Assembly (NCBI GenBank): GCA_029718625.1
Contig: CM056379.1
Location: 57,687,626 to 57,751,625 of the forward strand
Direction of reading: 5' to 3'
Length of the DNA stretch: 64,000 bases
Source: Synaphobranchus kaupii
Lineage: Eukaryota; Chordata; Actinopteri; Anguilliformes; Synaphobranchidae
This document shows, in pieces, positions 26,601-37,945 of this stretch (its first letter is position 1; the number at the start of each line of letters is the position of its first letter). The position numbers were made by a program, and so were the translations under genes. Under the pieces are notes generated by a model. That model made no database searches. It had not been told where the DNA came from and saw only the letters and a program-made list of their open reading frames with translations.

Positions 26601-29600
26601 CAGGTCTGTTTCCCCTGCTGTAAATTGCACTTTTCACGCTCTTCCTGGGAAAGTGGATCGTTTTAAAGCATTACGCTACCAGTAAAACAGGTTGGTCACA
26701 TTTCCATAAGCAGGACATTATAAAACAGGGGAAAATATGCTGAACCTATGGGTTGCCAACCTGACAGATTTATTGTATTTAGTGTCATCATTAAGGCAAA
26801 ATAACGTTATTTATGTTATTAATCAAAATTAAAATGCAGGTAGCCTAATGAACTTCAGATGAAGCTTGAACAGGAGTTCATTGCATAATCAAACAAAATT
26901 TGTTAAACAAGCAGGCTAATTTGGCGTTTTCTAAGGTGAGACGGAAGCCATTGGTCGCTTATTCTCAGCTGTTGCAGGTGCTTTTAACGAAATTTAACCG
27001 CATACATTTTGTAAACAGCACTGTCAGGAATTACCAGGAACTCATAATGGTTAGCCCAAATAATATTGATCATAGGCTACTATTGATCCATATAGACTAT
27101 TCCTTGATTGCACTAAACACGCACGTGCATGTCTGTTTCGTCATCATAAGCAATCCGCCAAGGTGGAAAAGTAGGCTTTGAAAGGGAATGGGATATGACA
27201 TTTTGATTGGTTTATTGCATGTCACACCCAAGACACACCTATAATTAATGAAGAGACTAGGTTCAGCCCATTTGGATGTTACGCCGTGCTTAGTGCCCAA
27301 AAAACACACCGTTTTAAATAGCAAAAGTGGACTTGGACACGCCCTAAATGGACTTTACGCCATGCGCTTACACCAAGCGCCAAGATCGCCAAGATAGAGC
27401 CCTTATTTCCAGGTACTCTTACAAGCGATACTATAACCTCTCTGCCTTTGAATGGATCTCTATGGGAATTTGGAGGTGGGACTAATTTAAGCTGTAAATT
27501 ACACTGGAATAGTATGGAACCCATGGCTGGCTAAATGGCTCTAAGTCATCAAGGGTCTGAGGTATCAAACGAGCCTCAAACTCTGCTGCCAGATATGCTG
27601 TAGATAAGGATGGATTACTTGAAGGATTGTTTCTCTGACTTATTTTTCAATAGGAAAATGAGTCAGGAGAAACATGGGTGACTCCTACATGTAAAATGAA
27701 TGAACCGTATCTCTCTTCAAGAACAATTCTGTGGAATTATGAAAAGTAATGATTTCCTTTAAGTAAGAGAGCAGAGCAGGAGGAGATCATGGCTGGATAC
27801 CTGACTCATGTGGTCGGCGAGGTTGCCGGCTCCAGTCAATATGGCGGCCCTGATGCCAGCGGCTCGCATCTCAGGACAGGAGCTGACCCATTCGTAGAGG
27901 CACTGGATGCTCTTGCGTGTTTTGGAGAACAGGATGCCCCGGGCCGTCGCATCTTCCTTAAACTGCTCCAGTAAGACACGCTGGAGTTTGCTAAGCTTGG
28001 GGTTCTCAAACTCAGGCAGCTGTGTTCGTGCCTGCAGTTGGTATTTATGCTCTGCAGAAACAAAATTGCAAAGGAAGAAAGATGGACAGCATAAGAATCT
28101 AAAATATGTAAAATAATAATCAGGATAAATAACTACGGTGTCAAGACAAAAATGATACAAGTAATATTTTTGACAAGCCTCTTGGCACGTTCCACCTACA
28201 TATACAACATATGGCATTTTCTAGGACCACAGTTATGGTGCCTTTTGCTTATGAATGTAATTATTAAGAAAAACTTAGTCCAGTCAACTAATTAAAGTAA
28301 CATAATTAAAGCAATGGTTGACACTGCTCAGTGTCTTTCCAGGACAAGACTACCATTTCTACAGATATGCAATAATTTGAAGGATAGGAACTGGAGTAGG
28401 CTCCCTTACCCTGGAAGAGGCTGAAAAGGTAGACATCGGTGCCATCCAGTCCAATCCGGCTCGCCTCCTTACTACTGTAGAACTCATTCAGTACCTGGAA
28501 AGCGTCCTCCATACGCACTGTGTCATTTATCAGCAATGCGTCATTGTACTGACGCAGATGCAATGCACACTGGGCCACCATCCTGTTCTTCTCTATTTTC
28601 CCTGGTGAAACACATCCCCCACCCTCACATGACCATCATGGCTGTGACATCACAGGTGATCAATTAAGAGTCATTATGCAAATTAGCCTACTCCAGCCAC
28701 AAACATTCATATTTAAATGAGAAATTTTGCGTGTTTGGAATGGTTATACTGCAAGAAAAGGTGAAAAGTCATCCATTAATGTTGCTGTTTTTATGGTATT
28801 TTTTGTAGTGAAGCCACTGTTACACGGAACGAGCTGGCGGTTTATTACGAACTGTTTCACTAGATGTCTCGGTCTCTGCCGGGAGTTACAGATGTTTGTC
28901 AGGACTGAATTAATCATAACTATGCTTAGGCTACTAGCACTAAGCCTACTCGTGCCGTAAGTGTCCCATAAAATCACATTTCCATTGATCATGGGTTTTA
29001 TTTATATAAGATTTTGATTTGCTTGTTATTCACTGTTTGTTATAATAGATTTGTTATTGTTTGTTTGATTCAAATACGAGTTACTCTTGTATTCTGTAAC
29101 ACGATTTGCTTCATGATTTAAAAATATATACACTGTAGGATATCTAATATTCCCCCCCTTCTCTCTATCTCTGTCGCTCTCTGTCTCTCTCTCTCACTCT
29201 CACCCCCCCAACATCAAAGATAAGCCAGTCTTTGTCATAAATGACCCCCCCCCCCTCCCCCATACCTTAACCCAATCAGGACAGGGATGGTCTTCCTGTG
29301 GAGGTATTTTATGAGTGTACCGAAAAAAAATAATTTCGTCAGTTTGGAGTTTTTTTTTGGTGAAGAAGTCATTCTTTTTGGTTCCTTGTGCGTTTCCTTT
29401 TGTTCCTGTTCATCTGGAGGGTAAATAATATTGGCAATTTTTGGCTTATCTCTCTCTTTTCTGGTATATTCAAATTAATGTCTGGTTTAATGTCTTCCTT
29501 TTGTGAATTATAAGTAGTCAGCCTACATTCCTTCGTGAATGTATGATTCCCAGTCATTATTCTAATTGAATGTTTTCATTTAATAAAATTACTTAATCTC

Positions 29601-32600
29601 AAGACCTGATTTAGAACGTTTTAACAAGGGCATTGACTGTTGGAACCGCTGGATTCAGAAAATACACATTTTACCTAATCCTCACTTACCCGACAACACT
29701 GAAAATGCACAGTAGACGCTCATATTTTGCATCATCACGACAGTGTAGCCAATCGATCATCGATGTTCACCTAACCATTCCCATCTACTATCATTTTACG
29801 TATAATGTGATAAGCAAGCTGTGTTGTTACCTCTACAAAAATAATTAATTTCCGAAATTGGTATGTGATACTTTACTGAAAACGAGGATGTTTCTGTGCA
29901 TAACTACAATGATTAAACAGATCCTGGTGTTAGGACAGATTAAATGTGCAGTAGGCAAGATTTTTTCTATATAATTTTGGCGAAATTATAAAATTTACTC
30001 ATATTCCAGCAGCTATCAATATATAAATTGTTCTGGGGAAAAAAATCCGGTTTCTGTGAGTGTCCTGGGCTCCGTATTAAAATGTAAAAAAATCTCAACC
30101 CGGTCTTCTAAAAACCAACCAATCAGGCTAGCTATTTAGCTACCAATCAGGGCAATTATCTACAAGCAAAAGATCCTCCCGGTAGAATAAACCCCTCCCT
30201 GTCTGCCTTTCTCCGTGTGTGCACTAGAGGATCACTTGGTGGGAGGGGCTTGGGAGAGAGAGGGGGAAGTCTTTTTGCCTTGTATATTTTCAAACTTGCC
30301 TACTGCAGCTTTAAGCTGAAAGAGTTCTCCGGGCTAGTTTTGTATAGCCTACCTATTTGAACAGCCATCATCATTAGATGTGGCTATAGGCGTTCACAGT
30401 GCAGCTATTGTTATCTAAATAGTTTTGCTTACCTACGTGAACAACCATCATCATTAGGCGTGCCTATACGTTAAGTGCTACTATATTATTATCAAAATCT
30501 AGTTTTCATTTGAACAACCATCATCATTAGGTGCACCATCATTTGTTGTTTTCATTGTAGCCAACCAAATAAAACCATGGTTTAATTTCTCAAAAAATTA
30601 GACGCCCTGTTACACCCAGTGTATCACCAAAAAGTTATCTATTTGCATGACCACCTCCCACTATTTTGAGAAATAACGTAGGGGCGCCCAGTGTTGCATA
30701 TTCATTCAGGCTAACCCACAAAAATGAGAAATCAACGTATCTTCAATTTTAGCCTGCTGTATAAATTCAAATGGTCTAGACCAGGGGTTCCCAAACCGGT
30801 CCTGGGGGACCCCTGTGTATGCTGGTTTTTGTTGCAACCACAGTTGCAATCCCAGAATTTTAACAAGCTGTTAATTTCTTAATTAGGTACTTGTCATGTT
30901 TAGAGGAATTATTTACCCTCTTAAGCCACATTATATCAGATATAGCTATTGATGCCATGTAGAATAAACACTCCATGTTCACATTGTGCTATATTATTTA
31001 AAAGAGGTAAGAAAATTATTTAACAGATCCATTTAAAGGCAGATTTGAATTCTGTATTTTAACTGATAAAATTAATTTAACTGATCAAATTAAAGAAGTG
31101 AATCAATAGGCTCCTAATTGGTGAAAGTGTGGACACATGGCCACTAAAACTAACCATTTGGTAGATAATGAAGAATTCAAACACAAAGCAAATGATAACG
31201 AGCCAAACCTGCATTGTGTTAATAAGCTTAAAGAAAAGATTATGAGTTAAACGCATGTGTTCAACAACCTAATTAGGAGCCTATTGATTCACTTCACTCT
31301 TTAATTTGATCAGTTAAATTTATTTGATCAGTTAAAATACATAATTCAAATCAGCCTTTAAATGGATCTGTTAAATAATTTTCTTATCTCTTTTAAATAA
31401 TATAGCACACCTAATTAAGAAATTAACAGCTTGTTAAAATTCTGGGATTGCAACTGTGGTTGCAACGAAAACCAGCATACACAGGGGTCCCCCAGGACCG
31501 GTTTGGGAACCCCTGGTCTAGACTGTATATTAGTGTGGTTGCTTCAGCTCTCTTGCATTATTATTATGCCAGTTTGTCCGCCCAAATGTTGTCATGTTTA
31601 TGGCATATTTTTGGACGTCAATAGCCTCTGCGGTACTCTGTGGGTGGGAGCGGGACAAAACTTTTATGTTGTGGGCGGGAGCGGGACAAACGAGTCCAGG
31701 TTTATGCCGGAGCAGGATGGAATCTTGCGGGAGTGGGCGGGAGCGGGATTAAATAATCAGTCCCGTGCAGACCTCTACACTGAGGCACAATCGGTGTCTT
31801 GCACCAGTGGTAAGTATTGTAGACAGAGCTGTTATTCAATGCACTGTTGTCTAAACCATCACTACACACACATAGTAACTCTCCGGTCAATGGTTCAGAT
31901 TCCAATGATACATGTTGTCAATGAAGCTATCATGAAAGTGTAAGTAAAATAATGCATGGATAATATAAATTTGGGGGGAAAAAACTGCTGTGTAGAATGG
32001 GGAAGTCCCTGGAAACCAGAAGTAATTGGCAGTACCAGGAGGATATCCTCTCTATTAATTTTCTCCATTCTCTGTGGTACACCAATGCCTTCTCCTCCCA
32101 AACAAAAGTACAAGGAACACCTTTGAGTGCTGTTCCTCACCTTTCTTGTGCAGCAGAACCACTTCCTCCTCGTAATCCTGTGTACCAAAGTTCCTGCCAA
32201 CATCATCTTGCCCCATGAAGTCATGAATGAAAGCCATAATCGTCTTCAGGTGGTCCCCAAAGGGGTCCTAGGTCACAGGGGTAGGATTGCGTTAAAAATA
32301 TGAAATATGATTAGAGAAAAATCTGTTTCAGGTATTGCATATTATAATATATGCTGGTCATTAATGCTTCTCAACAGGATATTTTGCCGTCTAATTTGGA
32401 GAACACTTATTTGACCTTCCAAAAAAAACAAAAAAAAAAACTTTAGTTTAACTGAACGTATATGAGTGGGAAACAGCCTCAACAAATAAGGACATTTTCT
32501 AAAATGACCACAGCCCATTACTTGAAATGTTCTACGGCATTTCAGCACACAGTTTTACATCTGGTATGGCACTTGTGGAAGAATTTCACAGATTGTCTTC

Positions 32601-35600
32601 TCTCTTGCAGAAAATAACAAAGTTCAAGATGATGTATTTAAAGTGTTTTTCTGTATGCGTATTGTTTTCTTGTCAGCACCTGACATTCCAGGAGTGCTGC
32701 CAAATATGAGAACTCCTATATTTTATCAGTTCCCTTAGAAAGAAAGAGAAAGAAGAAACTGTTATTAACATTAATCCGGGCCTCATCCCTTTCTTCCTAT
32801 AAACTGTGTATTCTCAGAGAACGGTAGACTGCCTACCCTTCTCTCCATGATATCATGTATTAAAACTTGACCTTTATTGAAGTCTCTGCATAGAACTGAA
32901 TTATTTCTTCGACAGCACTGAATGTGCTTCCTCTTCGTACAATGTGTCAGTGCCATTTTAGTGTCAAGTATTGAAACGTTCAAACATTTAGCCTATAGTT
33001 TTAGATATACCCAGGTGTGTGCACAATTACAATGAAGCTGTGTTGTCTTACCAATTTCTGCACAAAATGATTTCATAGAATGTTCCAAGACACTCCGATT
33101 TTGCTGCACTCCTCATGCTGACGCCCAGCACATAAATTGGATTCAATATTTGGATAGGATGCCATACCATAACTTACCATTGCCTATTCACACATAATAC
33201 ATTCTGTAATACTGGAATGCCCTAGTTCTCTAAATGTACAAATGAAGTGACTCTAAGATGATCGATCTGATGTTTCAATGGTTTTCTAACCATTTCCCAT
33301 TGTTGAGAGGCAGAACATTCTAAAACCATACACAATAGCTGATTTTATTAAATTAAGCATCATGTTTTACACTACAGTATATAGAGGTGATAAGTAATCC
33401 TGCCTTGAGTCACACCCTTTCCGAAAATGAATTCCCTTTTTTAATATTTAAGCACAACCCATTCTCCTCAGTATACTTGGTCAAAGCCTTTATGTACTGA
33501 CATACCAAATGAAAGATGGGCTTGGGAAAAGGGCTGTGAGGGCAAGATATTGCTAGTAACTTAATATTTATAATTAATATTACTAATCTGTATGCAGCTA
33601 GACTACAACTTGGGTATGAACAGATTGCTCTACATCATGGGTTTTCATCATCCCTTCAACCATCCTAGAGGAAGGTTTATTAATCACTTATCACAAGATC
33701 GTTCATCGCTTCCATGAGAGGATGTGAGTGTCTGACCTGCAATCTCCTCTCCACAATGTCATACTGCCTCCTTGGTTTCGGGACTTTCTTCTCCAGCTCT
33801 ATGGCATTCTCCTTTGAGGACATGATGGCCGTGGCGTCCAGGTTGGCACAGATCTGCCAAGCAGATTGTTGTAATGGCTTTCATAGACTGAATCGTACTA
33901 AGCATCTGTACAACTGGAGATGGCTCTCAGTGCTGTTCTAAGTGACTATGACACACTGCCACCAGTTTAGGATTTTCACTTATAGCTGAGACAGAATGCC
34001 CCAGTGAGTGCCCCTGCCAATGTTAGCACACAAGGGGAAAAGCTCTCACCCCAGACAGGGCACATATATGCATCAAAAATACCATTACAAGCACTAATAT
34101 TTGACCAAGTACTCCATTAGCCTTTAATCATGGTCAATATTGCGGGGAAGCCACATGCAATACAAACTGTGAATATGCATGAAAACAGTACTATTCAGGT
34201 GAGTAGACTATGTGACGGTATCCAAAATTTGGACATTCCATTCAGGGATCACAGAGTACACCAGAAAGACTTGCGTACTGCTAAACAGTGCACAGTAGAA
34301 ACAGCACACTTCAGCCAGTGCACTGTACGCAGGGGACAGGGCGCAGTAGATAGGTCTCTGATTCGGACACAGCCTAGGACAGTATAAAAAGTGCTTGGCC
34401 TCACCTGCATCACATGAGTCACAGCCTTTTCGAGAGTCCGTGCACCCCCTGTCCCAGGAGAGGCAGTGAGGCCAAGCACTTGAGGCAGTCCTGCTTTTCC
34501 ATCTAGCTTGTGCTCCACATAGCGTTCCATGATTTTGTTGTATACACCTTCCTTTTGGGTGTGGTGACACTCATCAATGATAAGCAAAGAGAAGTCTAAT
34601 ATAAGGATGGGGAAAACACACAAGTTATGGAAACGTTATACAGTGCCGGCCACTATTATTGGCACCCCTGGTAAAGAGGGTGATAAAAAATTCAGCGTTT
34701 GGTGAATTAGTTTAATCTTACACTGAAAAAATTAGAACAATCCAACCTTTAATTGAAGTAAATTTATTCTGAGAAAAAAAAAAAAAAATCCCTCATCAAG
34801 AAATGATTATTTTTAACAAAACCACATGTGCCACAATTATTGGCACCCCCGCATTTATATATAGAATAAAGTAATCATTTTAAATATTTGGTTGCATATC
34901 ATTTGCATGCCATGACTTCCTGATGTCTGTGACCCAACAACATCAAAAGATTCTTGATATCTTATTTTCTGGTACTCTTACAAGCGATACTATAACGTCT
35001 CTGCATTTGAATGGATCTCTATGGGAATTGGGGGGTGGGACTAGATTTAGCTGTAAACAGTATGGGGACACATGGTTGGCTAAATGGCCCTAAGTCATCT
35101 AAGGGCTCTAAGGGTCTGACGTATCAAACAAGCATTAAACCATCACTCTGCTGCCAGAAATACAGTAGATATGGATGGATAACTTGAAGGGTTTCTTCTC
35201 CTGACTTATTTTTCCATAGAGTTCAATAGGAAAATTTGTCAGGAGAAACAACCCTTAAAGTGATCCATCCATATCTACTGCATATCTGGCATCAGAGTGA
35301 TGGTTTGAGGCTTGTTTGATACCTCAGACTCTTGATGACTTACAGCCATTTTACCAACCATGTGTATTCCATACTGTTCCAGCATAATTTACAGCTAAAT
35401 CTAGTCCCACCCCCCAATTCCCATAGAGATCCATTCAAATGCAGATAAGTTATAGCATCGATTGTAAGAGTACCAGACAATAAGATGTTGTTGGGTCAGA
35501 CATCAGGAAGTCATGGCATGCAAAGGATATGCGGCCAAATATTAAAAATGATTACTTTATTCTATATATAAATGCAGGGGTGCTAATAATTGTGGCACAC

Positions 35601-37137
35601 ATGGTTTTGTTAAAAATAATAATTTCTTGATGACGGATTTTTTTTTCTCGTAATGTGAGATTAAGCTAATTCATCAAATGGTGAATTTTTTATAACCCTT
35701 TTTACTCATCTTTACCAGGGGTGCCAATAATAGTGGCTGGCACTGTAAATACAGAACATTTTGACAAGGCAGAAATATGAATAATATGTTTATTGTTAAC
35801 AAATAAAAGCAGACAAAATAGAGCGATGGTTTGGCGTAAATTCTCATACATTCAAGTTAAAAACGATTTCCATAAACAATTACAGAGAATGAAAACTAAA
35901 CAAAGCCGATAGCTAAAATAATATTCTTATTAACTGACCTATTTGCACTAAGAAAATCCAAAATGTGAAGAGGGTATACATATCTATGAAATGCAAATCG
36001 ATTGATGGCATGATAACACTTTTTTGGGTAAAAAAAGGAAACTGAAATTGAAACTCACACAAATAGTGTGTGCTGCCCATTACCATACGGTACGAGAGCC
36101 CAAAGATCAAATATTGTTTATTATTCTTGTTGAGTAAGTGTCTTGCGAATCCTACTCCAAGCCAGGATCTGAGGTTTTGAACAGAAGCCCTGATGCCCAG
36201 CTGGACCATAGAAGTTGTAATATACTGGATGATTAGTCTTAATTATATGAAATAATGAGGTCTCTAGATAGCGGGTAACTCGCTTGCTTTATTACAACTC
36301 CCAGACTACCACACTACAATACATTTCTGGTATCTAACTGAGGTCACCTTATGCCCACTAGATGGCGTAAGCTTTACAAATAAGATGTTGTACAGCTATG
36401 CAGGTATACAGGATCAATATACTACTGCAGTGACATGCCTTGATATAACACCGTACCTGTCAGCTTCACATGCTTCTCCTCCTCAGTGCTCCTCAGGCCA
36501 TTCTCAAGGATTTGGGCGGTGCAGATGACCACATCCGTGTCATGCACCACATTAGCGAAAAAGTCCTTCTGGGCGCAGTCACCACTGAGGTTCGTCACTT
36601 TGTAAGTCTTTCCCAGGATGGGATGGAACTCATTGGAGTAGTGCTGGTCCACCAGGTGGACCTAGACAACAGGAGATGTAAAACCAGTACATCAAAACCA
36701 TCCAAGTAAGAATCATCCGATTTGAGATGGAGTAAGGATTGCTCCCAAAAAGAGTACATGCTGCAATTCTGCCACAAATCAGGCAATTGACAATAACAGC
36801 AAAAATGTTTGCACAATAAACGCGATGCATACAACTATGACATGACTACAACTACGTTTGTATAATTAAAATCCAAAAAGAGCTTTAAAAAGCCCCAGCC
36901 CTAGGTATGCGGCATATAAAGGAATGTATCCAACTTATACTTACAGACTCTGTTATTTACCTTGTTTACCAGGACAGCCACCTTGGCCTGGGGTTTGGTC
37001 TCCAAGTGTCTCTTGGTGACATAGACGGCGGCGCGGGTCTTCCCTCCTCCCGTTGGCAGCCAGATAATGATGTTCCTACCCTCCAAGGCTGGCTGTACCA
37101 CCTCCTTCTGGTAGTCACGTAGCACAATCTCTGCCAT
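20526..37137 (-). CDS. dhx58: LGP2, RIG-I-like receptor RNA helicase, complete
   Basis: Cytosolic dsRNA-binding ATPase that tunes MDA5 and RIG-I antiviral signalling; it lacks CARD domains, as here. Eleven coding exons on the minus strand join in frame with GT-AG introns: 37137-36961, 36661-36457, 34595-34405, 33853-33737, 32267-32141, 28601-28410, 28051-27801, 23197-22886, 22070-21880, 21510-21417, 20696-20526. The product is 675 residues; the human protein is 678. Visible motifs: Q motif Y9-Q10, Walker A PTGGGKT (28-34), DECH (135-138), TAS (171-173), GILFSKTR (375-382), [10 protein letters not shown] (440-449), QASGRAR (470-476). The C-terminal regulatory domain has the zinc pairs C559/C562 and C614/C617. 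ATG at 37,135-37,137 follows an acceptor at 37,142-37,143. kat2a lies upstream on the same strand. Confidence 0.97.
21417..21510 (-). CDS. dhx58: dhx58 coding exon 10 (residues 588-619)
   Basis: Encodes [15 protein letters not shown] with zinc ligands C614 and C617. Absent from the second genomic copy. Confidence 0.97.
21880..22070 (-). CDS. dhx58: dhx58 coding exon 9 (residues 525-587)
   Basis: Second pincer helix and first half of the regulatory domain with zinc ligands C559 and C562 (LLCCLCNS). Donor GTGAGC, phase 2. The 3' part of this exon is repeated at 63,933-64,000. Confidence 0.97.
22309..22743. mobile_element. Fold-back MITE in dhx58 intron 8 (435 bp)
   Basis: The two halves are inverted copies: TAGGGCAGGGCGATATACC at the left against the reverse complement TAGGGCTGGGCGATATACC at the right, and the inner parts (22,497-22,535 and 22,553-22,595, around CACATGGAAGCTGTGTGACC) also pair. 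The ends resemble hAT-type MITEs; I could not fix an exact target duplication. The transcript could fold into a hairpin of about 210-bp arms. Confidence 0.85.
22886..23197 (-). CDS. dhx58: dhx58 coding exon 8 (residues 421-524)
   Basis: Carries motifs V ([10 protein letters not shown]) and VI (QASGRAR), the latter with the arginine fingers, and the start of the pincer helices linking to the C-terminal domain. Donor GTGAGT, phase 0. Confidence 0.97.
24291..25076. mobile_element. DNA-transposon-like element with GTGTCCGAAT ends
   Basis: Opposed ends GGCTGTGTCCGAAT (left) and the complement of GGCCGTGTCCGAAT (right) in dhx58 intron 7. Related end fragments occur near 24,563, 25,310 and 34,360-34,378, so this is a dispersed family. 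Target duplication not resolved. Confidence 0.5.
26600..27402 (-). mobile_element. Inverted copy of the GGGCTCTATC element family
   Basis: Right end reads as the complement of GGGCTCTATCTTGGCGATC, and 26,640-26,740 is the reverse complement of 7,030-7,140 with moderate divergence. The left boundary is unclear. Lies in dhx58 intron 7. Confidence 0.55.
27404..27680. repeat. Half-arm of the 1.1-kb fold-back family
   Basis: Shares GGTACTCTTACAAGCGATAC, the CTCTGC...GAATGGATCTCTATGGGAAT stretch and the AGTCAGGAGAAAC end with the palindrome at 34,641-35,745. Only one arm is present. Confidence 0.75.
27801..28051 (-). CDS. dhx58: dhx58 coding exon 7 (residues 337-420)
   Basis: Start of the second RecA domain with motif IV ([10 protein letters not shown]) and the conserved GAGN loop near residue 410. 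Donor GTATCC, phase 0. Confidence 0.96.
28410..28601 (-). CDS. dhx58: dhx58 coding exon 6 (residues 273-336)
   Basis: Hel2i helices including [18 protein letters not shown]. Acceptor CACCAG, donor GGTAAGGG used so that the frame continues into exon 7 (phase 1). Confidence 0.94.
29150..29265 (+). repeat. Pyrimidine-rich low-complexity tract
   Basis: CT-repeats followed by poly-C runs, in dhx58 intron 5. Confidence 0.85.
29944..30310. mobile_element. TTAA-flanked MITE (367 bp)
   Basis: Flanked by TTAA at 29,940-29,943 and 30,311-30,314; inverted ends share TGCAGTAGGCAAG. TTAA duplications are typical of piggyBac and Kolobok superfamilies. In dhx58 intron 5. Confidence 0.75.
30782..31515. mobile_element. 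hAT-type fold-back element with exact 8-bp TSD (734 bp)
   Basis: Both ends are CAGGGGTTCCCAAACCGGTC in inverted orientation and the flanks are identical 8-bp GTCTAGAC (30,774-30,781 and 31,516-31,523), the hAT signature. Outer, middle (around AACAGATCCATTTAAAGGC) and inner (around GTGAATCAATAGGCTCCTAA) segments all pair, so the element is a near-continuous palindrome with arms of about 340 bp. In dhx58 intron 5. Confidence 0.93.
32141..32267 (-). CDS. dhx58: dhx58 coding exon 5 (residues 231-272)
   Basis: Begins [18 protein letters not shown], the start of the helical insertion (Hel2i) of RIG-I-like receptors. Donor GTGAGG, phase 1. Confidence 0.95.
33737..33853 (-). CDS. dhx58: dhx58 coding exon 4 (residues 192-230)
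   Basis: 39 codons beginning [12 protein letters not shown] and ending VERRLQ; acceptor GGCAG, donor GTCAGA, phase 0 at both ends. Confidence 0.95.
34405..34595 (-). CDS. dhx58: dhx58 coding exon 3 (residues 128-191)
   Basis: Holds motif II DECH and motif III TAS, the ATP hydrolysis and coupling motifs. Donor GTGAGG, phase 0. Confidence 0.97.
34641..35745. mobile_element. Tc1/mariner-type fold-back element (1,105 bp)
   Basis: Ends CAGTGCCGGCCACTATTATT and the complement of CAGTGCCAGCCACTATTATT, flanked by TA. The whole length is palindromic around about 35,222, with arms of roughly 550 bp. No transposase. In dhx58 intron 2. Arm pieces recur at 27,404, 43,200 and 59,815. Confidence 0.92.
36457..36661 (-). 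CDS. dhx58: dhx58 coding exon 2 (residues 60-127)
   Basis: Begins VHLVDQHY after acceptor TCTAG; carries the motif-Ib region [13 protein letters not shown]. Ends in phase 1 at donor GTACGG. Confidence 0.95.
36961..37137 (-). CDS. dhx58: dhx58 coding exon 1 (residues 1-59)
   Basis: Start codon, Q-motif residues and Walker A lysine K33. Ends in phase 0 at donor GTAAAT. Confidence 0.96.
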
Positions 37138-37654
37138 CTCACTGTGGTATAGTTACTTTACTTGGGCTCTTCAACAGAGATACAAAAAGGTCCACATTCA
37201 ATCCACATTCTTTCCCTCTCCACCCAGTCTGTAGCTGAAATTCCAATATCTCAAAAATACATGTGGATACACAGTAATGCACAGCAAGTAGCATAGACTC
37301 TGTAGTTTGTTTAAATGGTGAGATCACCTTTAATTTTATCTGAAGCACTATCAGACCATTCATAATTTTGAAGCCAAAATTAAGTACTGTGCATCTGCAA
37401 CACAGATCTAGACTCTAGTCTAGAGTCTACAGCACAATTGGCTCTATAAGAATTAGCTAGTTGACAGAAGCACATAAAGAAACCACGAAAACCAGCTATA
37501 AGAGTATGACATTTCTATATATCAAATTTAAGGTAATTTCCAATAGATTCAACAGTGATGAGACATTAAGCATTGTTGTAAACTATCAATAATAAAACTC
37601 TGGGATTGCCAATAGCAAATACATAAAGCAGTGTCTTCATTGAAACAAACTTAC

Positions 37655-37945
37655 CTGGCTTTGCACAGAAGTTCTGATGAACACTCAATGTAAACTGAAA
37701 TGATCACTGCTCTGGTTCTCCGACGTTTGTAAGCAATTCTTATTGTACTTCCAGCATACCAGCTGACTGACCAGAAACGAAACTGAAAGAACAGTAATAA
37801 AAGAGAAGGGCCCCACTAGGGGGATACTGAACAACCGTCCACACTGACACCAGTGAAACTTGTCAAAGCTTTGTGTACCGAGGCCAACCCCCTTGAGAGG
37901 AACTCTATGTAAATTCAGCACCCGACATCAGGAAATGGAAACCAA
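37655..37945 (-). promoter_or_regulatory. dhx58: dhx58 promoter and probable non-coding first exon
   Basis: A strong donor CAG|GTAAGT at 37,654-37,655 (minus strand) and an acceptor CCACAG just before the start codon (37,142-37,143) suggest a non-coding first exon ending at 37,655. Just upstream, GAAACTGAAAG (37,779-37,789) and GAAATGGAAAC (37,932-37,942) fit the interferon-stimulated response element core GAAANNGAAA. LGP2 is an interferon-stimulated gene in vertebrates. The transcription start itself is not determined. Confidence 0.65.

Noticed and set aside
31431..31943. 170-codon plus-strand open frame
   Set aside because: Starts inside the hAT palindrome arm and runs into intron sequence; Cys-rich by chance, no family match.
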